A stretch of DNA of 64,000 nucleotides from Thamnaconus septentrionalis (GCA_009823395.1 CM020507.1:3124501-3188500), one strand, 5' to 3'; shown: positions 10,484-22,177, counted from the first letter of the stretch. The notes: generated by a model from the sequence alone, not told the origin. Program-made: numbers and translations.

Positions 10484-10541
10484 GTGTGTGTGTGTGTGAG
10501 TGTGTGTGTGAGAGTGCGTGCGTGTGTGTGTGTGTGTGTGC
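10484..10541 (+). repeat. (GT)n interrupted microsatellite
   Basis: Three GT blocks separated by GA and GC interruptions, an older, decaying array. Confidence 0.92.
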
Positions 10542-10701
10542 GCAGTGTGCTGGCTTTGCACTCATTTGGCTTCGGCACGTTGGACCGCAGCCCAGCAGGG
10601 GAGCCTGAACCGATTGGAGTCTCAAAAAAGACCAAAGAGCACTTGTAACACAAAGAGTTTCATCTCGGCTCCTTAAGGAGAACCATCTGTTGTGAGGCTG
10701 C

Positions 10702-10709
<8 letters not shown>

Positions 10710-10742
<33 letters not shown>
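10710..10742 (+). repeat. (CT)n microsatellite
   Basis: Perfect CT run after a CTCG start. Confidence 0.95.
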
Positions 10743-10744
<2 letters not shown>

Positions 10745-11096
10745 TCTGCTGCGGCCCTGCAGTCGATGGCGGGTCAAGAGCAGGAAAACAAATGTGCGCT
10801 GTAGCACATGTGTCCGTCTGACTGTCTTTCTGTCTGTCTGCTTGCCAGTCCTGCTGCAGCCAGAGATTACATATCAGAATGTTCTTTTTGGCAGTGCCAC
10901 AAATGAGAAAAAAGAAGTGGTGGAAAAAATAAAACGAAGTAAAAAAGAAAAAGAAAAAAGCAAACATCTCCCCGAGGTATGGAGAAAAGATCCGACTTCC
11001 TTAGTGAAGGAATCATAAATTGTTTGTAGTGCCATTCATCTCTTAAACACCAGGGCTCATCTCCAGTGTGATGGAGTCGGCGAGTGAGGAGAGGAA

Positions 11097-11097
<1 letters not shown>

Positions 11098-11148
<51 letters not shown>
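11098..11148 (+). repeat. (CTG)17 microsatellite
   Basis: Seventeen uninterrupted CTG units. The poly-Ser, poly-Ala, poly-Gln and poly-Leu frames are artefacts. Confidence 0.97.
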
Positions 11149-11152
<4 letters not shown>

Positions 11153-11663
11153 GGGAGAACGCAAAGGGGACGGAAGAATGCAGCGAGCCCAGAGAGGAAG
11201 AGCGAGTGAACGAGGGAGGAGTTGAAGCATTTTGCACACGGAAACACCTGGACATCAAGTGTTGATCCACAGCCTCCCTCCAACGGATGGATGATGAGAA
11301 CAGGATACCTGACTGCCAATATGGCAGCTCGGCAAATTTTCCCCAGTGGCCGCTTGAGGCATTGCATACAAAAAGCTTCTCCCCCCCCTCCTCCATAGAC
11401 CACATTGCAAAAGTAAACGTCTGAAAACATGCGTTATAATAAATCACTATATGTATATCTATGTATTATATGTAGATTCTTAAGTCATGGACTTTAAAAA
11501 TGATAAAGGCCAGAAAATCCCCAGAAAACAGTTTGTTCTCAGCATTTAAAGAGGCTTGATGGGAAGCAAAGGAAAACCCTGAAGCCAAAAACATTCTCGT
11601 CATCTGCGAGCAAATTCATTGAAATGTATGAGCCACCATATTGGACGCTGGGGGGCTGTGCCC

Positions 11664-11706
<43 letters not shown>

Positions 11707-11740
11707 GCCATCACCACCACCATCATCATTGCCATCATCG
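11664..11740 (+). repeat. (ATC)n microsatellite with degenerate tail
   Basis: A perfect ATC run to about 11706, then ACC/ATC variants. Confidence 0.95.
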
Positions 11741-11939
11741 TCCTCCCCTCCAGCCCCTCGCTAGCCGGCCGGTCGGCACAAAGTGAATCAACCTCTGGCT
11801 GTGCTCCTCCTCGGGGGGGGGGGGGAGACCCTCGAATGCCTCCATGTGTTTCCCGCTTGCTCCCTCGCTCCCTCGCCCGCCCGCTGCACACAGTATCTGC
11901 CTTTGATTTGAGGCTGCTTGCGCCGGCCAATCGATCACA

Positions 11940-13110
11940 GTTTAAAGGCCCCTAATCAGGAACAGGAAAGACAGATGAATAAAATCATACATCACGGCTC
12001 TGCGGCCTCCCGCTACTCCCCCCGTCATGCTCACTCTGTCTCCCCCCCGTCACTCCCGCCGCAGCGTTTGATGTCTAAAAGCAAAGCAGAGCTCTGACAT
12101 TGTTTCCATTTTTTGTGAGTGTGCGTTTTGTTTTTTTCCCTTGCAGTATTTCTGAGGCGACTGAGGTCATTTATGGCCATCGGTGCAAAATGAGTGCAGG
12201 GGGCGGAGCTTCCGATTTCAAAAGATAGAAAAGTTTAAAATAAATAAATAAATATATCTATATTTTTTTCTCATTTAGCCAGCAGGGGCCGCCAAAGTTG
12301 GTTGCAAAAAGACTAAAAAAAGACTGGCTGTCAATATGACATTGAATTCATACTGTTGCAAACCAGTTGCAATGTTTTTATTGCTCTACATCACTAATGA
12401 CAACAAATTGGCTAAACATTTTTTTCTTCTTCCCAATTTGGTCTAATTTTGAGTAAGAATGGGTGTGGCTAAAGTTTAGTAGCCGACTGTCATTGGCTTA
12501 CCGGCAGAGGTGGGCGGCACTGGGCAAGACGCTGTACTCACGCACCTCTGGTACCGCCCACACATCCAAATATGGAACCTTCTGGAAGCTCAAGATGCTA
12601 CTCGCCAACCAATGGGAGACATCACGATGACTCCGCCCATCTTTATACACAGCCAATGGTTTTGAGCTGCAGTCATTGCAAATCTGAATGATGACTCTGA
12701 GGACTAGCGCTGCCACTCCGTACCTCCTAGCTTCATCAGTCGGCCGCGGAAAAATAAGAAAAAGAGGCGGAGTGAGAGAGGTAAAAAAAAAAGGGAAGGA
12801 TGGCGAGGAAACGGAGAAGGAATCTTGCAGTCGACTGCTGACCCCCCTGAGCTCTTTATCTCGGCCTTTGCAGAACGGAGTCACGTCACGATGAAGGGTT
12901 AATGAGCGGCGTTGACCACCGTCGGCCTCAGCGGACGGAACCCCCCACACACACACACACAACCCCAGCCCCCCATCTGGCGCCCCCTGGCCTTTATCAA
13001 AGAATTATATCCCCTCGTCCTAATTAAAAGCGGTGCCTTTCCTGAGCGGCTGACCCCGAGGAACCCTGTCCTCCTTTCCCTGTTTAACAACCAGCCAGAC
13101 CTCTCTCTGG
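11940..13110. other. unique non-coding sequence
   Basis: Contains AT-rich words (TAAATAAATAAATATAT at 12241-12257) and a CTCF-like word at 12278-12293 (CCAGCAGGGGCCGC, one deviation from the core). It also has a short CA run at 12950-12962. Open frames here (for example 12498-12962 minus) show no recognisable domain. Confidence 0.5.
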
Positions 13111-13117
13111 TCCGCAA

Positions 13118-13237
13118 ATCCATCCGTCCATCCATCCATCCATCCATCCATCCATCCATCCATCCATCCATCCATCCATCCAGCCAGCCATCCAGCCAGC
13201 CATCCATCCATCCATCCATCCATCCATCCATCCATCC
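13118..13237 (+). repeat. (CATC)n tetranucleotide array
   Basis: About 120 bp of ATCC units with two CAGC/CAGCCAGC interruptions at about 13181-13200. Confidence 0.97.
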
Positions 13238-13639
13238 CGTGATTTCCTTTTCTTTCTGCCAATCTTGGGAGAATAAGGAGGCCTGGAACTGCCATCATTT
13301 ATATTCCACAACCAATACTCAAAAAGAAGAACAAGGAGGAGGAAGAGGAGGCGGCTGTGGCCTGTGAGAGCCAGTGGGAGGCAGAGGAGAGACGGGTCTT
13401 TTGGGTCCTTCTGTCTCAATCTCCCTCATCTCGTCACCAATCCCGACGTTCTCTCTGCTTTTTCCTTGCCAGTTCTGGGATTAATTGTCTCGGTTTCCGC
13501 GGCGTCGGGGACTCGTTGCAAATTGCAAAGGCTGTCCTGGTGGATTACCGAGGAGCGAGGCGAGATGAGGCGAGGCGCGGCGCCGTATCCCAGAATTCCC
13601 CTCCACATCTCTGTGCCTCTCTCGCTCCTCCCGAGTAAT

Positions 13640-13790
13640 AGCATGCAACAGAATGGCCACAGCAGGCATTATTAATGAACTAGAATAGCAGGAAGGGAGG
13701 TGCTCATTTCTTATTTATGAGACACTAACCAACTGGCAACCTCTCTGACAGACCTATTAATGATCTTTAGTGGCCCTCGGGCCATTCCAT
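13640..13790. promoter_or_regulatory. putative conserved non-coding element with paired TATTAATGA sites
   Basis: TATTAATGA occurs at 13670-13678 and again at 13755-13763. CTTATTTATGAGAC lies between them. The same 9-mer occurs at 7250-7258. These are homeodomain-type words. Confidence 0.35.
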
Positions 13791-14084
13791 TCCCCCCGCC
13801 CTCCCCCCTTTCCCCTCCGTCCCTCCCTCCTGCCCTCACTGCCCCCCCCTCTCGCCTGCCTTTCGCCGTACCTTCTCCCGTCCCCGCCAAACCTCCTCTG
13901 CGAAGAGAGACCCTCCTAACATGGCGGGATTTGGATTGGGGGTGGTGTGTGGTGGTGGTGGTGGTGGGTGGGGGGGGGGGCTTGTAATTTGTGCGGGGGA
14001 TTTAGACATTACGGTGGGGGGCCTGGGGGGAGGGGGGGGGAGAGAGAGGGGGCTCTCCTGGGAGCAGGCAGTTGATCAGCCATA

Positions 14085-14205
14085 GCCTCGGCGGAGCGAG
14101 CCAGACAAATAACAAATGACAGCTCTGTGATTAAATCAAACCTTCTACTTTAAGTGTTGAAGTATCTGCCTGTCACTAACAATCTAGAGCTTGTTAAAGC
14201 TAGCG
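14085..14205. promoter_or_regulatory. putative conserved non-coding element
   Basis: Contains ACAAATAACAAATGACAG, GTGATTAAATCAAACC and CAATCTAGAGCTTG in a repeat-free block flanked by G-rich and C-rich runs. Confidence 0.3.
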
Positions 14206-14433
14206 TCCCCTCCCTCCCTCCTGCCCCTCCCTCCTCCCCCCACTTAAGAGCCTCGCCTCCCCTCCCACCGCGGAGTCCCATCAAGCTCCCGTCCCCTCAT
14301 CATCCTCACAAGCACCTTCCTCCTCCCCAAAACACATCAATCAAACGGCTCCCACCGGACACCCCCCCCCCCCCCTCCAACCATCCCCCCTTACTCTTGG
14401 CTGGCCGTCGACTCTCAGGAGAGCGTATGAAGT

Positions 14434-14477
<44 letters not shown>
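14434..14477 (+). repeat. (CA)n microsatellite
   Basis: Twenty-two perfect CA/AC units. Confidence 0.97.
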
Positions 14478-14481
<4 letters not shown>

Positions 14482-14672
14482 TGTAGGGGAAAAAAAAACA
14501 CACCCTGCACCGCAGCGACAAAAAAAAAGAAGGTTGAGCACGAGAGAGAAATTCAGTCTTTGTTACGCATCCATGCACGGCTTTGTTACATTTATATTTG
14601 TGCGTGTTGGAAAATCTACTTGCTAGGAAATGCTAAACCTTTACCATTCCTAAAAAAAACAACAAAAAACCC

Positions 14673-14700
14673 AAAACAAAACAAAACAAAACAAAACAAA
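14673..14700 (+). repeat. (AAAAC)n pentanucleotide repeat
   Basis: Five AAAAC units after a looser A/C-rich run. Confidence 0.92.
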
Positions 14701-14774
14701 CCACATGGCCTAAAACTGACGACTGATCTCAGAGCTTCTGATCATCCTGGATGAGGGGGAGGGGGGGTGGGGGG

Positions 14775-14930
14775 CACTGCAGTCATTTCATAAAAGCCAT
14801 ATTATTTTTAATAGCGCCCGGCAGCAGCAGCTGCGCCGCGTTTATTGCTCTTTATTTCTCCCTCTCGTTCAAACCCACGGACAATTAGCGCCATCATGGG
14901 CCCCGGCTTCCTTTATTGCACGTCCTCCTC
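14775..14930. promoter_or_regulatory. putative conserved non-coding element
   Basis: CATATTATTTTTAATAGCGC, an E-box-bearing CAGCAGCTGC, two TTTATTGC/TTTATT words and GACAATTAGCGCC occur within 150 bp. Confidence 0.3.
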
Positions 14931-15427
14931 CTCGCCGCTCCGCGCTGCTGCTTTACTGCCCAACCTGTTGGGGGAGAATCAAAACAGTCTCCGAAGCCGT
15001 TAAGCCTCCGTCCCGCACGACGCTGCTCGACCCCCCACCCCCACCGACCTCTCTGCGTAAGCCTTTTCACACAACGTTAACATCAGCGGCCTAAAAGCCT
15101 CGGCGGATGAGCGAGTCGGCGCAGGGTCACCACGGGGCCACTGGGGAAGCGGGGGAGGGGCAGGGGGGGGGGGGTGGGCCGAGGCGCCAAAACATTTATG
15201 TTTTCCATCAGAGCCCCGGAGTTTTTACAATTCCTCCTGGCCCCCCCCCGACCCGATCAGCAGGTTTTTATTGTCCGGCGGGGGTAAATGGAGACCACGT
15301 TAACCCCCCCCCCCCGACTTCTCCTGTATATCCTCCACATCACCACGAGTGGCATGACCTGTGAAAACAAGCTAGGAGCAACGGGAAATCTGCCCGGCGA
15401 CAGACGTGCAAGTTGACCTTATGAAGT

Positions 15428-15484
15428 AAAAAAAAAAAAAAAAAAAAAAAAATAGTAAAATGAAAAAAAAAAAAAAAAAAAAAA
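15428..15484 (+). repeat. paired A-rich homopolymer tracts
   Basis: Two A runs of about 23 bp each, separated by TAGTAAAATG. They may be the poly-A end of a retroelement, but no body is recognisable upstream. Confidence 0.85.
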
Positions 15485-15534
15485 GTGGGGCTGCTTAGCT
15501 GCTCCGCTGCCTTTCGGGCAGGTCTGAACGGTGA

Positions 15535-15745
15535 CATGATTTAAGGCTAAATTAGTATTCATCACACCAGTCACAAGCCATTAATCTAATATCCCCAACA
15601 TGAAATGATATGCAAATTGTCGCCCATTGTGATGCTGCGCCATGCGTCGGTGCTCGGAAATGTCCGCCGCCGCATGCACGTCACACATTCCACATGAGAA
15701 AACCTGCCTGCCGGCTGCCCTGCCACTGCCTGCACATAGTAATAA
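15535..15745. promoter_or_regulatory. putative enhancer with octamer and SOX/POU-like words
   Basis: A repeat-free block that includes ATTAGTATTCATCAC and ATTAATCTAATAT. A perfect POU octamer ATGCAAAT lies at 15610-15617. CATTGTGATGC follows at about 15625-15635, which matches the SOX half and start of the POU half of a composite SOX-POU site. Dense, varied motif content and absence of repeats make this one of the best enhancer candidates here. Confidence 0.4.
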
Positions 15746-15779
15746 CAGTAATCTATTTTTTTTTTTTTTTTTTTCGTAG

Positions 15780-16740
15780 CTGATGTTAAAATTGCCTTTA
15801 ATATGTGAATTTGGTTTCGGTGCAGGTTGGTATTTTGGAGATTAAGTGCCAGATTAAGTTCCTGTAGCTGCTCATGTTGTCAGAAAATCATTTGCGCACA
15901 CGAGCGGGTAGTTATTGGCTGTGATAGTTATTGGCTTTTTGTATTTAATGGGCGGCCTTTGAGGTATTATCTGTAAAAAACAAAGCGACGGTGCTTATAA
16001 TTTGACACAGCGGTGGACAGATTGCAAACTAGTCGTCCGTCATCGTTTTTCAATCAGACTCAAAATTAGTCACAGAGCACTCAACCAATGAGCTTCCTGC
16101 TCAGCTGAAGAGGTGGGAGGGACCAGAAGTACTGATTCAACCCTCTAAAGTCAAAGAGCCCTGGGAGGAGACCATCGCTATTGCTAACAGATTGATAGCA
16201 GTGCTCATCATCAAGGTTGACAAGTTAGCATTAAAGCTAATACTGACGCTAACAGATGAGCATCACACATCAGAAAAAAAAAAAAAAAGCAAAACTCTGG
16301 GAGTATTCTAGCACATTTTATATTGGTTAGCTTAGCAGCTGGCGTGACTGGGCCCAGTTTACCAGAGGGATCTCGCGTTCAGTGAGAACATGGCCTGTGT
16401 TCTCGGCATTTTCTCAACTGTAAGTCATTTAAGGCAACTCACAAAAGACAGGATACATCTCGGCCTGGATGTCATCGGCTGTCTTCAGCCTGTTGAGCCT
16501 CACAACAAATTAGCTTCTCTTCCCGTGAGAAAGCGTTTGACTACAACAGCAGCAAAACCGGCCGTCTTGATTTCATTTGTGCCTTTTAGCCGAGCAGGTT
16601 GTCCCGTCTGAAAACGCTGACAGAAGCCAGGCAGCGCAGCACTGATGTGAAATTGTACCGGCCTAGTTTTTTTTCTCTGTCTGTTTTTTCCCCCTAACCG
16701 GCCTTGTAGCAGGTAGCTAGCAAAAGAACACTGGTGGACG
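15780..16740. other. unique non-coding sequence
   Basis: Includes a TTAGC/GCTAAC-rich piece at 16177-16260 and an A run at about 16275-16288. No coding or transposon signature was found. Confidence 0.5.
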
Positions 16741-16746
16741 AATTAA

Positions 16747-17140
16747 CTGCGTTTCCATGACCCCAAGAATTGCACAAAATCTAAGTATTGCGAAAAAAAC
16801 TGGTGATGGAAACAGCTAAAAACCTCTCTAATATCGCTAAAAGGTTTTGCTGCTCTCATGAGGTGTTTTTTTTTTTTCCAGACGTATCCATATGGAGGTA
16901 CATCGCAAAAGTGTCATGGAAACACTTTTTTGCATTTACATGTCACTGGACATTGACGTATGCGGTCACGTGACCGGTTCACTTCAAGTGAAAATGGCAC
17001 GTTACGTTTGGACGGAGGAGGAGACGGAATATTTTTTTAAAAGTAATCAAAGAGAAAAATATAACAACCATTCTAGACAGCAAAAAAAACTGCAAATCAT
17101 AATTGTAATTTGTCGAAATTTTAGAAATATCGCTTTTATT
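16747..17140 (+). mobile_element. non-autonomous DNA transposon family, copy 1 (3' end missing)
   Basis: Begins CTGCGTTTCCATGAC, then TGGTGATGGAAACAG about 55 bp later, which pairs with the terminus as a hairpin. A second hairpin lies at 16905-16933 (GCAAAAGTGT with AACACTTTTTTGC). From 16994 an open frame begins MARYVWTEEETEYFF, like the start of a Myb/SANT-like domain seen in Harbinger-type elements. Homology with the 45.6 kb copy continues to about TTTAGAAATATCGCTTT (17121-17137), then stops, so the terminal repeat at the right end is lost. Confidence 0.8.
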
Positions 17141-17183
17141 TTTCTACTTCCTCTGGCAACATGGCTGCCTCGAGGACAGAGTG

Positions 17184-17210
17184 TGGTGGTGGTGGTGGTG
17201 ATGGGGGGTG
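17184..17210 (+). repeat. (GGT)n short microsatellite
   Basis: About six GTG units after GAGT, then a G-rich tail. Confidence 0.85.
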
Positions 17211-17673
17211 GTGAGGGGGACCAAAACAACAAAATACCTGGTGACAGACGCTGAGGAGACAGGGGCCACGGCGGAGGTCCGGGGAGAGCAATTAGCGCAA
17301 ACAGAGCGACTGTGTCATTAGCTGCTCCTTATTAGCCTGGGCGAGCGGCGCGCCACTCGTTAGTCTCCGCTGATCAAAGAATTCTCCGCTTAGCCTCGTT
17401 ACCGCTAGCGTTTGTGATCAGGCGTGAACACCGTTTCAGGGTGTATGTCTGTGTGTGTGTGTGCGTGTAGAAATATTTATGACACTCCAGTCTTTATTTA
17501 GTCATGACGAGTCCCGTCTCGCTTCCCGCTTTGATGCTCGACTTTGCTTAGAGGGTACAAAAAAAAAAACACCCAAAAAACCCACCGTCTGTGAATGACG
17601 GGCGCAGTTTGCAGTTTGCTTTTTGCTTGGGAACAAAAACTACTCAAAGCACCCCCCACCCCCACCCTTTTTC

Positions 17674-17720
17674 GTCTTCTTCTTCTTCTTTTTTCAAAAA
17701 GAAGAAGAAAAAAGAAGAAA
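17674..17720 (+). repeat. CTT/AAG inverted simple repeat
   Basis: CTTCTTCTTCTTTTTT is followed after one base by AAAAAGAAGAAG, giving a hairpin of about twelve base pairs. Confidence 0.85.
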
Positions 17721-18229
17721 AGCGCCTGGCATGGTGGGAAACGGCGGTGCGGAAACACTAGTGCTGCTCTGTACCTGGTGTAGTATCACTGGCTGCTGGG
17801 GGGCTCCGGGACATCTTCTTGTACGCCTCTTATCTCTGCCCCCGTGTTGCATGCTGGGAAAGAGCCGCTCCTGCGTGATGTTCCCTTCTTTTCTTGGCGC
17901 GGGCCCTGGGAGACTTCCCTGCTAATGTCCCCCCCCACCCTCCCTGCCTCTCCTCCCTCCATCCTTGTTTTACAGCTGCACTTCCTGGAACGGCCCCCCT
18001 ACTACTCATCAGACGCCACATTAAGGGGAGCACTCTCGAGTCTTCCTGCACCACTAAGGGCCCCTGATAAATAACTTATAGGGGAAGGGATTCAAAACAT
18101 CTCTCCTATTACTAGCCTGGATTCATTTTTTACCGTCCCGGGAGCCCCCCCCCCCATCTGTCCTGCACTTCAAAAAACGTGTCTGAATGCTCGGAGACAC
18201 TTTCGCTACTCCTTCCTATGGGATCCACG

Positions 18230-18370
18230 TGAAGGTAAGGCAGGAGGAGGAGGAGGGAGGAGAGGGGGGGGGGGTTGCTGGGGATGTAAAGGGAAGGAGG
18301 AGGGGGGGAGGAGGGGGGGTGGTTGAGGGTCCGGGTAAGTAAAAAAAAAAAAAAAGAAGAAGAAGAAGAG
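18230..18370 (+). repeat. purine-rich tract (GGA, G and A runs)
   Basis: GGA units, several G runs and a 15 bp A run, all homopurine with few interruptions. Confidence 0.85.
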
Positions 18371-18491
18371 GAATATAGACAGAGCCGGGAGCTCTGAGCG
18401 GCAGGCCGTGCCAAAAGCATCTCTGTCTGCCGTCACCTCCTCGGCTGGCTGCTGTATCCTCAGCGGAGGGGAAACAGAGCGAGCGTTTAAA

Positions 18492-18532
18492 GGAGAAGGA
18501 GGAGGAGGAGGAGGAGGAGGAGGAGGAGGAGG
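18492..18532 (+). repeat. (GGA)n microsatellite
   Basis: Perfect GGA run of about 40 bp. Confidence 0.96.
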
Positions 18533-18559
18533 TTTGTCGATCCGGCTTCACACACTGCT

Positions 18560-19300
18560 CTTGGTTCCATTAAAATGACTTGCAAATATTAAAAGGACAA
18601 AAACCAAAAAAACAAAACAAAACAAGCTTCACACTGCTGTACTGCGCTGCTCATATTGAAGGCCGGTTCGTCAAAATGCACAGTAGGTGGTGCAATTTTT
18701 TCTTGCTTTCCCTCCTTTTTTTTTTTTTCCATCAATTGTTATTTCACCGCTGCAGAACAAAGAGAAACGATCCATGCATGGGCAGAAAATAACAACCAGC
18801 GAGGCTGACTGAAACCAAGGCACTTCTTCAGCTGTCAGTTAGCTACTTCCAAACGTCGCCATCGTCGTTATTTTCTCAATCAAAAGCAGAGCTGAATATC
18901 CTTCATCTAATGTTGTTTCCCCCCGCAGGTGACGAGAGGAGTTGCGGGAGAGTGAGACGTCTCTCTGACACGCTGGACGTGCAACTGGATGGGCCTGAAA
19001 AGTGTAGCGCTGGCTGCAGGCGCGAGTATCACGACGCGGACCGATCACGGAGCGCTCGGTGCCTTCTGTTGGACACGTTGGACTCCTGAACACCAGTGAC
19101 AACACGGACTTGACCTCGCCTGGATAAGATAGCCCTGCTAATCTAGCAGCCGGGGTTACTGAAGGAAAGAGTCGTGGGGGTGAGCCCCAAGGCTGTTGGT
19201 CTCGGCGCTGACGCAAGCTAATGTTTAAGCTGAGGCTCCTCCTTGTCATTGGCCGAGCTGGACCTCACCTGAGCATTGCTTTAAAATGGCTCAGAAACAC
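18560..19300. other. unique non-coding sequence
   Basis: A minus-strand frame of 136 codons covers 18839-19249 without any recognisable domain. No repeats other than a T run near 18717-18728. Confidence 0.5.
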
Positions 19301-19307
19301 AATATCA

Positions 19308-19352
19308 CTATTATTAATATTATTATTATTATTAGTAGTAGTAGTAATATTA
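19308..19352 (+). repeat. (ATT)n-(AGT)n compound microsatellite
   Basis: ATT units pass into AGT units and back to AAT. Confidence 0.92.
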
Positions 19353-19916
19353 TCATAAATAGCATTATAGACTATTATAAGTATTATTTAACACTTTCTC
19401 CACTGCAGATTGGTACTGAAGACGTCAAATATATGAGCAAGATATATGTAATTATGCAGCAAAGAAAAACACATTAAATACCTCTAAAAATGCTTTTTAT
19501 GAAAGGTGGCTATTTTGAAGAATTTCAATAAAAAACGTATTTGAGTTCATTTGCACTTGTATTGTTTCCTACATATTTGCAGCCTGCTAGCTGTGCGTGA
19601 CGGCGTCGTGCGGCCAAAAAAAATCCACTTTCATCTCAGAGTCAAATCATCCCGCTAGTCCGCTGTCTGCTAACCTGTCCCGCCGCTGCACGCCGGGGCG
19701 AGGATGAGACGTGGCGGCTCCCCCGGTGGCGGAAAGAGGCAGCTTCGGGGTGCGGACGTAACGAGACAAACAAGCAAAGCAACGGTTGTGAGCTGATGCG
19801 ATGTTGACAGTAATTGTCTCTGATGCACCGAGCTGGCCTGGAGGTGGCGGCTATGGAATATAAATTGGGGTGGGTGAGGGAGGGACGTGGCTGTTTTGCT
19901 GAAGGTGGGGGCGGGA

Positions 19917-19953
19917 GGAAGGAGGGAGGGAGGGAGGAGGGAGGGAGGGAGGG
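19917..19953 (+). repeat. (GGGA)n microsatellite
   Basis: GGGA/GGA units, homopurine. Confidence 0.92.
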
Positions 19954-20245
19954 GGGTAGAAAAAGAAAACAGAGGCGGCGTTTCCAGTCCGATCAGTTGA
20001 AATGGATTTTAAATTAGCAGTGAGAGCGAGCGGAGAGGAGGCCGCTGTGTCGGGGGAGGGGGGGAGGCGGGCAGGGAGGGGGGGGCACACGTGTGTGACA
20101 TGTATGGATTTTGATGGAGTCAAGATTGCTTTAAGCGACGCCTTTTATTGAGACCATAACCCCCCCCCTCACCTCCAGTCTTTCAATCAGCCGCTTTTGC
20201 GCTTCGACCAAAATTCAATTTGAGCCGCAGATCGCAGACGTGCGC

Positions 20246-20246
<1 letters not shown>

Positions 20247-20290
<44 letters not shown>

Positions 20291-20291
20291 T
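20247..20291 (+). repeat. (CCAG)n tetranucleotide repeat
   Basis: Eleven perfect CCAG units followed by GAGCGAGCG. Confidence 0.96.
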
Positions 20292-20719
20292 GAGCGAGCG
20301 TGCGTGAGACCAATTGGGCGGAAAGTAATATTAAGAAGGAGAAAAAGGTGTCGATCTGATTTTAAACAACATCCCGTCCAAATGTAATTATCTCGCCGTT
20401 TCTTTTTCTTCTGTTCCGCCAAATGAATCATTGTGGCTTTTTACGCTTGCAGGATGTGCGTTCCAAGAGATTCGAGGTGCAAAGTCTAAAAGGAAATTCA
20501 TTAGCGAACGAGCCGCCGCCTTTTACGCTGCCTAACCCCGGGAGAGACGGAGCGGTGGAAACTCTCTCGCTGTTATTATCCCACTCAACGCAGGCCCAGG
20601 TTAAAGTGTCACAGCCTGCTTTATCAACTTTACAACGCCGGATTCAATGACCTTTAACAAAAAAAAAAAAAAAAAAAGATTATCTTGTAACAGGAGGAAT
20701 GGCAGCCATGCTACTGTCA

Positions 20720-20737
20720 CAGCGCCCCCAGCTGGCC
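20720..20737 (-). promoter_or_regulatory. CTCF-like motif
   Basis: On the minus strand this reads GGCCAGCTGGGGGCGCTG, one deviation from the CCASNAGRKGGCRC core. Occupancy is unknown. Confidence 0.4.
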
Positions 20738-20854
20738 TGGAGTGGAACTGTACTGTATAACTCTGGGTGCCTGCCCCTCACTCTACTAGACAGAACTGGT
20801 CTTATTAGCAACAGACTCGCAAGTGGTAGCTAGCTAGTATGTATATACGTACAA

Positions 20855-20905
20855 AGGCCAGCGGAGGGCGCTGCATCAATGGCAAGGTGCCATTCTCCTT
20901 AAGAA
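20855..20905 (+). repeat. dispersed repeat fragment shared with 22505-22560
   Basis: GCCAGCGGAGGGCGCTGC, AATGGCAAGGTGC and ATTCTCCTTAAGAA correspond in order to AACCAGTAGGGGGCGCTG, GTGGCGGGAGCTGC and ATTCTCCTTGGAAGAA at 22.5 kb. A degenerate CTCF-like word lies inside. Confidence 0.55.
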
Positions 20906-21197
20906 AATATATATCGAAGAACAAATTCAAAAAGAGGAGTTCAGCTTTAAAATGCTTCCAACTGGGCTTCAGCTTGATCCACGAACCACCGCCAACTGTT
21001 TGCTCCATCTGGCCGCCACAGCAGCAGCAGCAGCCAGTGGCTGAATGTCAGCGGCCGGACCGCGCAACGCACCGGGACCATCGCCTTTCAGCGCTAAAGG
21101 GTGGAGGAGCACTCATGAAATCACGCACTCATAAAAATGACTAAAAGGTTGGACGTCGAATCTCGGCGGGTCGATAATGAGTGCGTTCGGCGACGAG

Positions 21198-21232
21198 TCC
21201 GGTCCGGTCCGATACAGTCCGGTCCGGTCTAG
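21198..21232 (+). repeat. GTCCG short tandem repeat
   Basis: TCCGGTCCGGTCCG, then ACAGTCCGGTCCGGTC; two runs of a 5 bp unit. Confidence 0.8.
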
Positions 21233-21894
21233 TCGACGTTACGACCGGAGCCGCCGCTAACGTCCAGGCGAATCGCAAGGAAGAGAACGAGGCCGCCAGC
21301 AAAAAAGAAGAAGAAAAAAAAGGCATTTTCAAAGGACGAAAACACCGTGTGGGCGAAGTTTCTGGCGAGCCTGGCGGCGGCGGCGGCCTCGTCGAACTTA
21401 ACAAGCGGAGATCTTATAGATTTAAAAGGCGCTGCTAAAAATTTATGGAGGCAAGGAGTTTGGAGCGCGGCCACGGCCCAACAGCTTGGAGCGAGCCGAG
21501 CGCCGGCGCAGCGGGACGCCTAATAAGCTCGGCGCAAATTTTTCACCCCATATTTTATCAATAAAAAAGCAGTTTAAAACAGCCCTCCACGCCCCCCCTC
21601 CCCCCTCCTCCCCTACCGCCTCCCCTACTCCCACCCCCCCGGTGAACCACAGCCGCGGTGCTGCGCTGTGCTGCGCTGCCCGCCATCTGGAGCCCTCTTT
21701 CATTTTATAATCCAAGTGTCATTAAAATGCTTCTTGGCAGTTTACAGCTCGTTCCCCCTGTGCAGATGTGGAAGCAATCTTCAGACGAGGCCCCGCTGAT
21801 CAAAGCGCCGCGCCGCTGTCAGACACAACACTTACCGCCCTCGGGCTACCTTCCAGTCCGACCTGGGCCCCGAGCCGCTCACTCGCCTCTTCTA

Positions 21895-21919
21895 TTTATT
21901 TATTTATTTATTTATTTAT
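21895..21919 (+). repeat. (TTTA)n microsatellite
   Basis: Six TTTA units. Confidence 0.93.
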
Positions 21920-22177
21920 CTTCCTTCTTCTCCTCCCCTCTTTCCTTTGCTTCCAGGTGCAAGCGGCCGCTGCTCCACGGCGGCTGCTTGCCTTCAGGGC
22001 TGCAGACTTTGTTGAGTTAAGTTGAGTGCTGGCAGGCCGAGCGCGTGAAGGCGGGAAAAAAAAAAACAGCGATATTTGGACGTTAAAGCAAGACGCATGT
22101 CGCTTTTGGAATATTTATGATTATGATTATTAGTTTGTTTTTATTATTTTGACTTGAAGCAATAATAAAGGTTTCAA

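Noticed and set aside
20447..20650. Acceptor-like TTGCAG followed by an open frame
   Set aside because: The frame has no domain and the flanks look like other non-coding DNA in the window.
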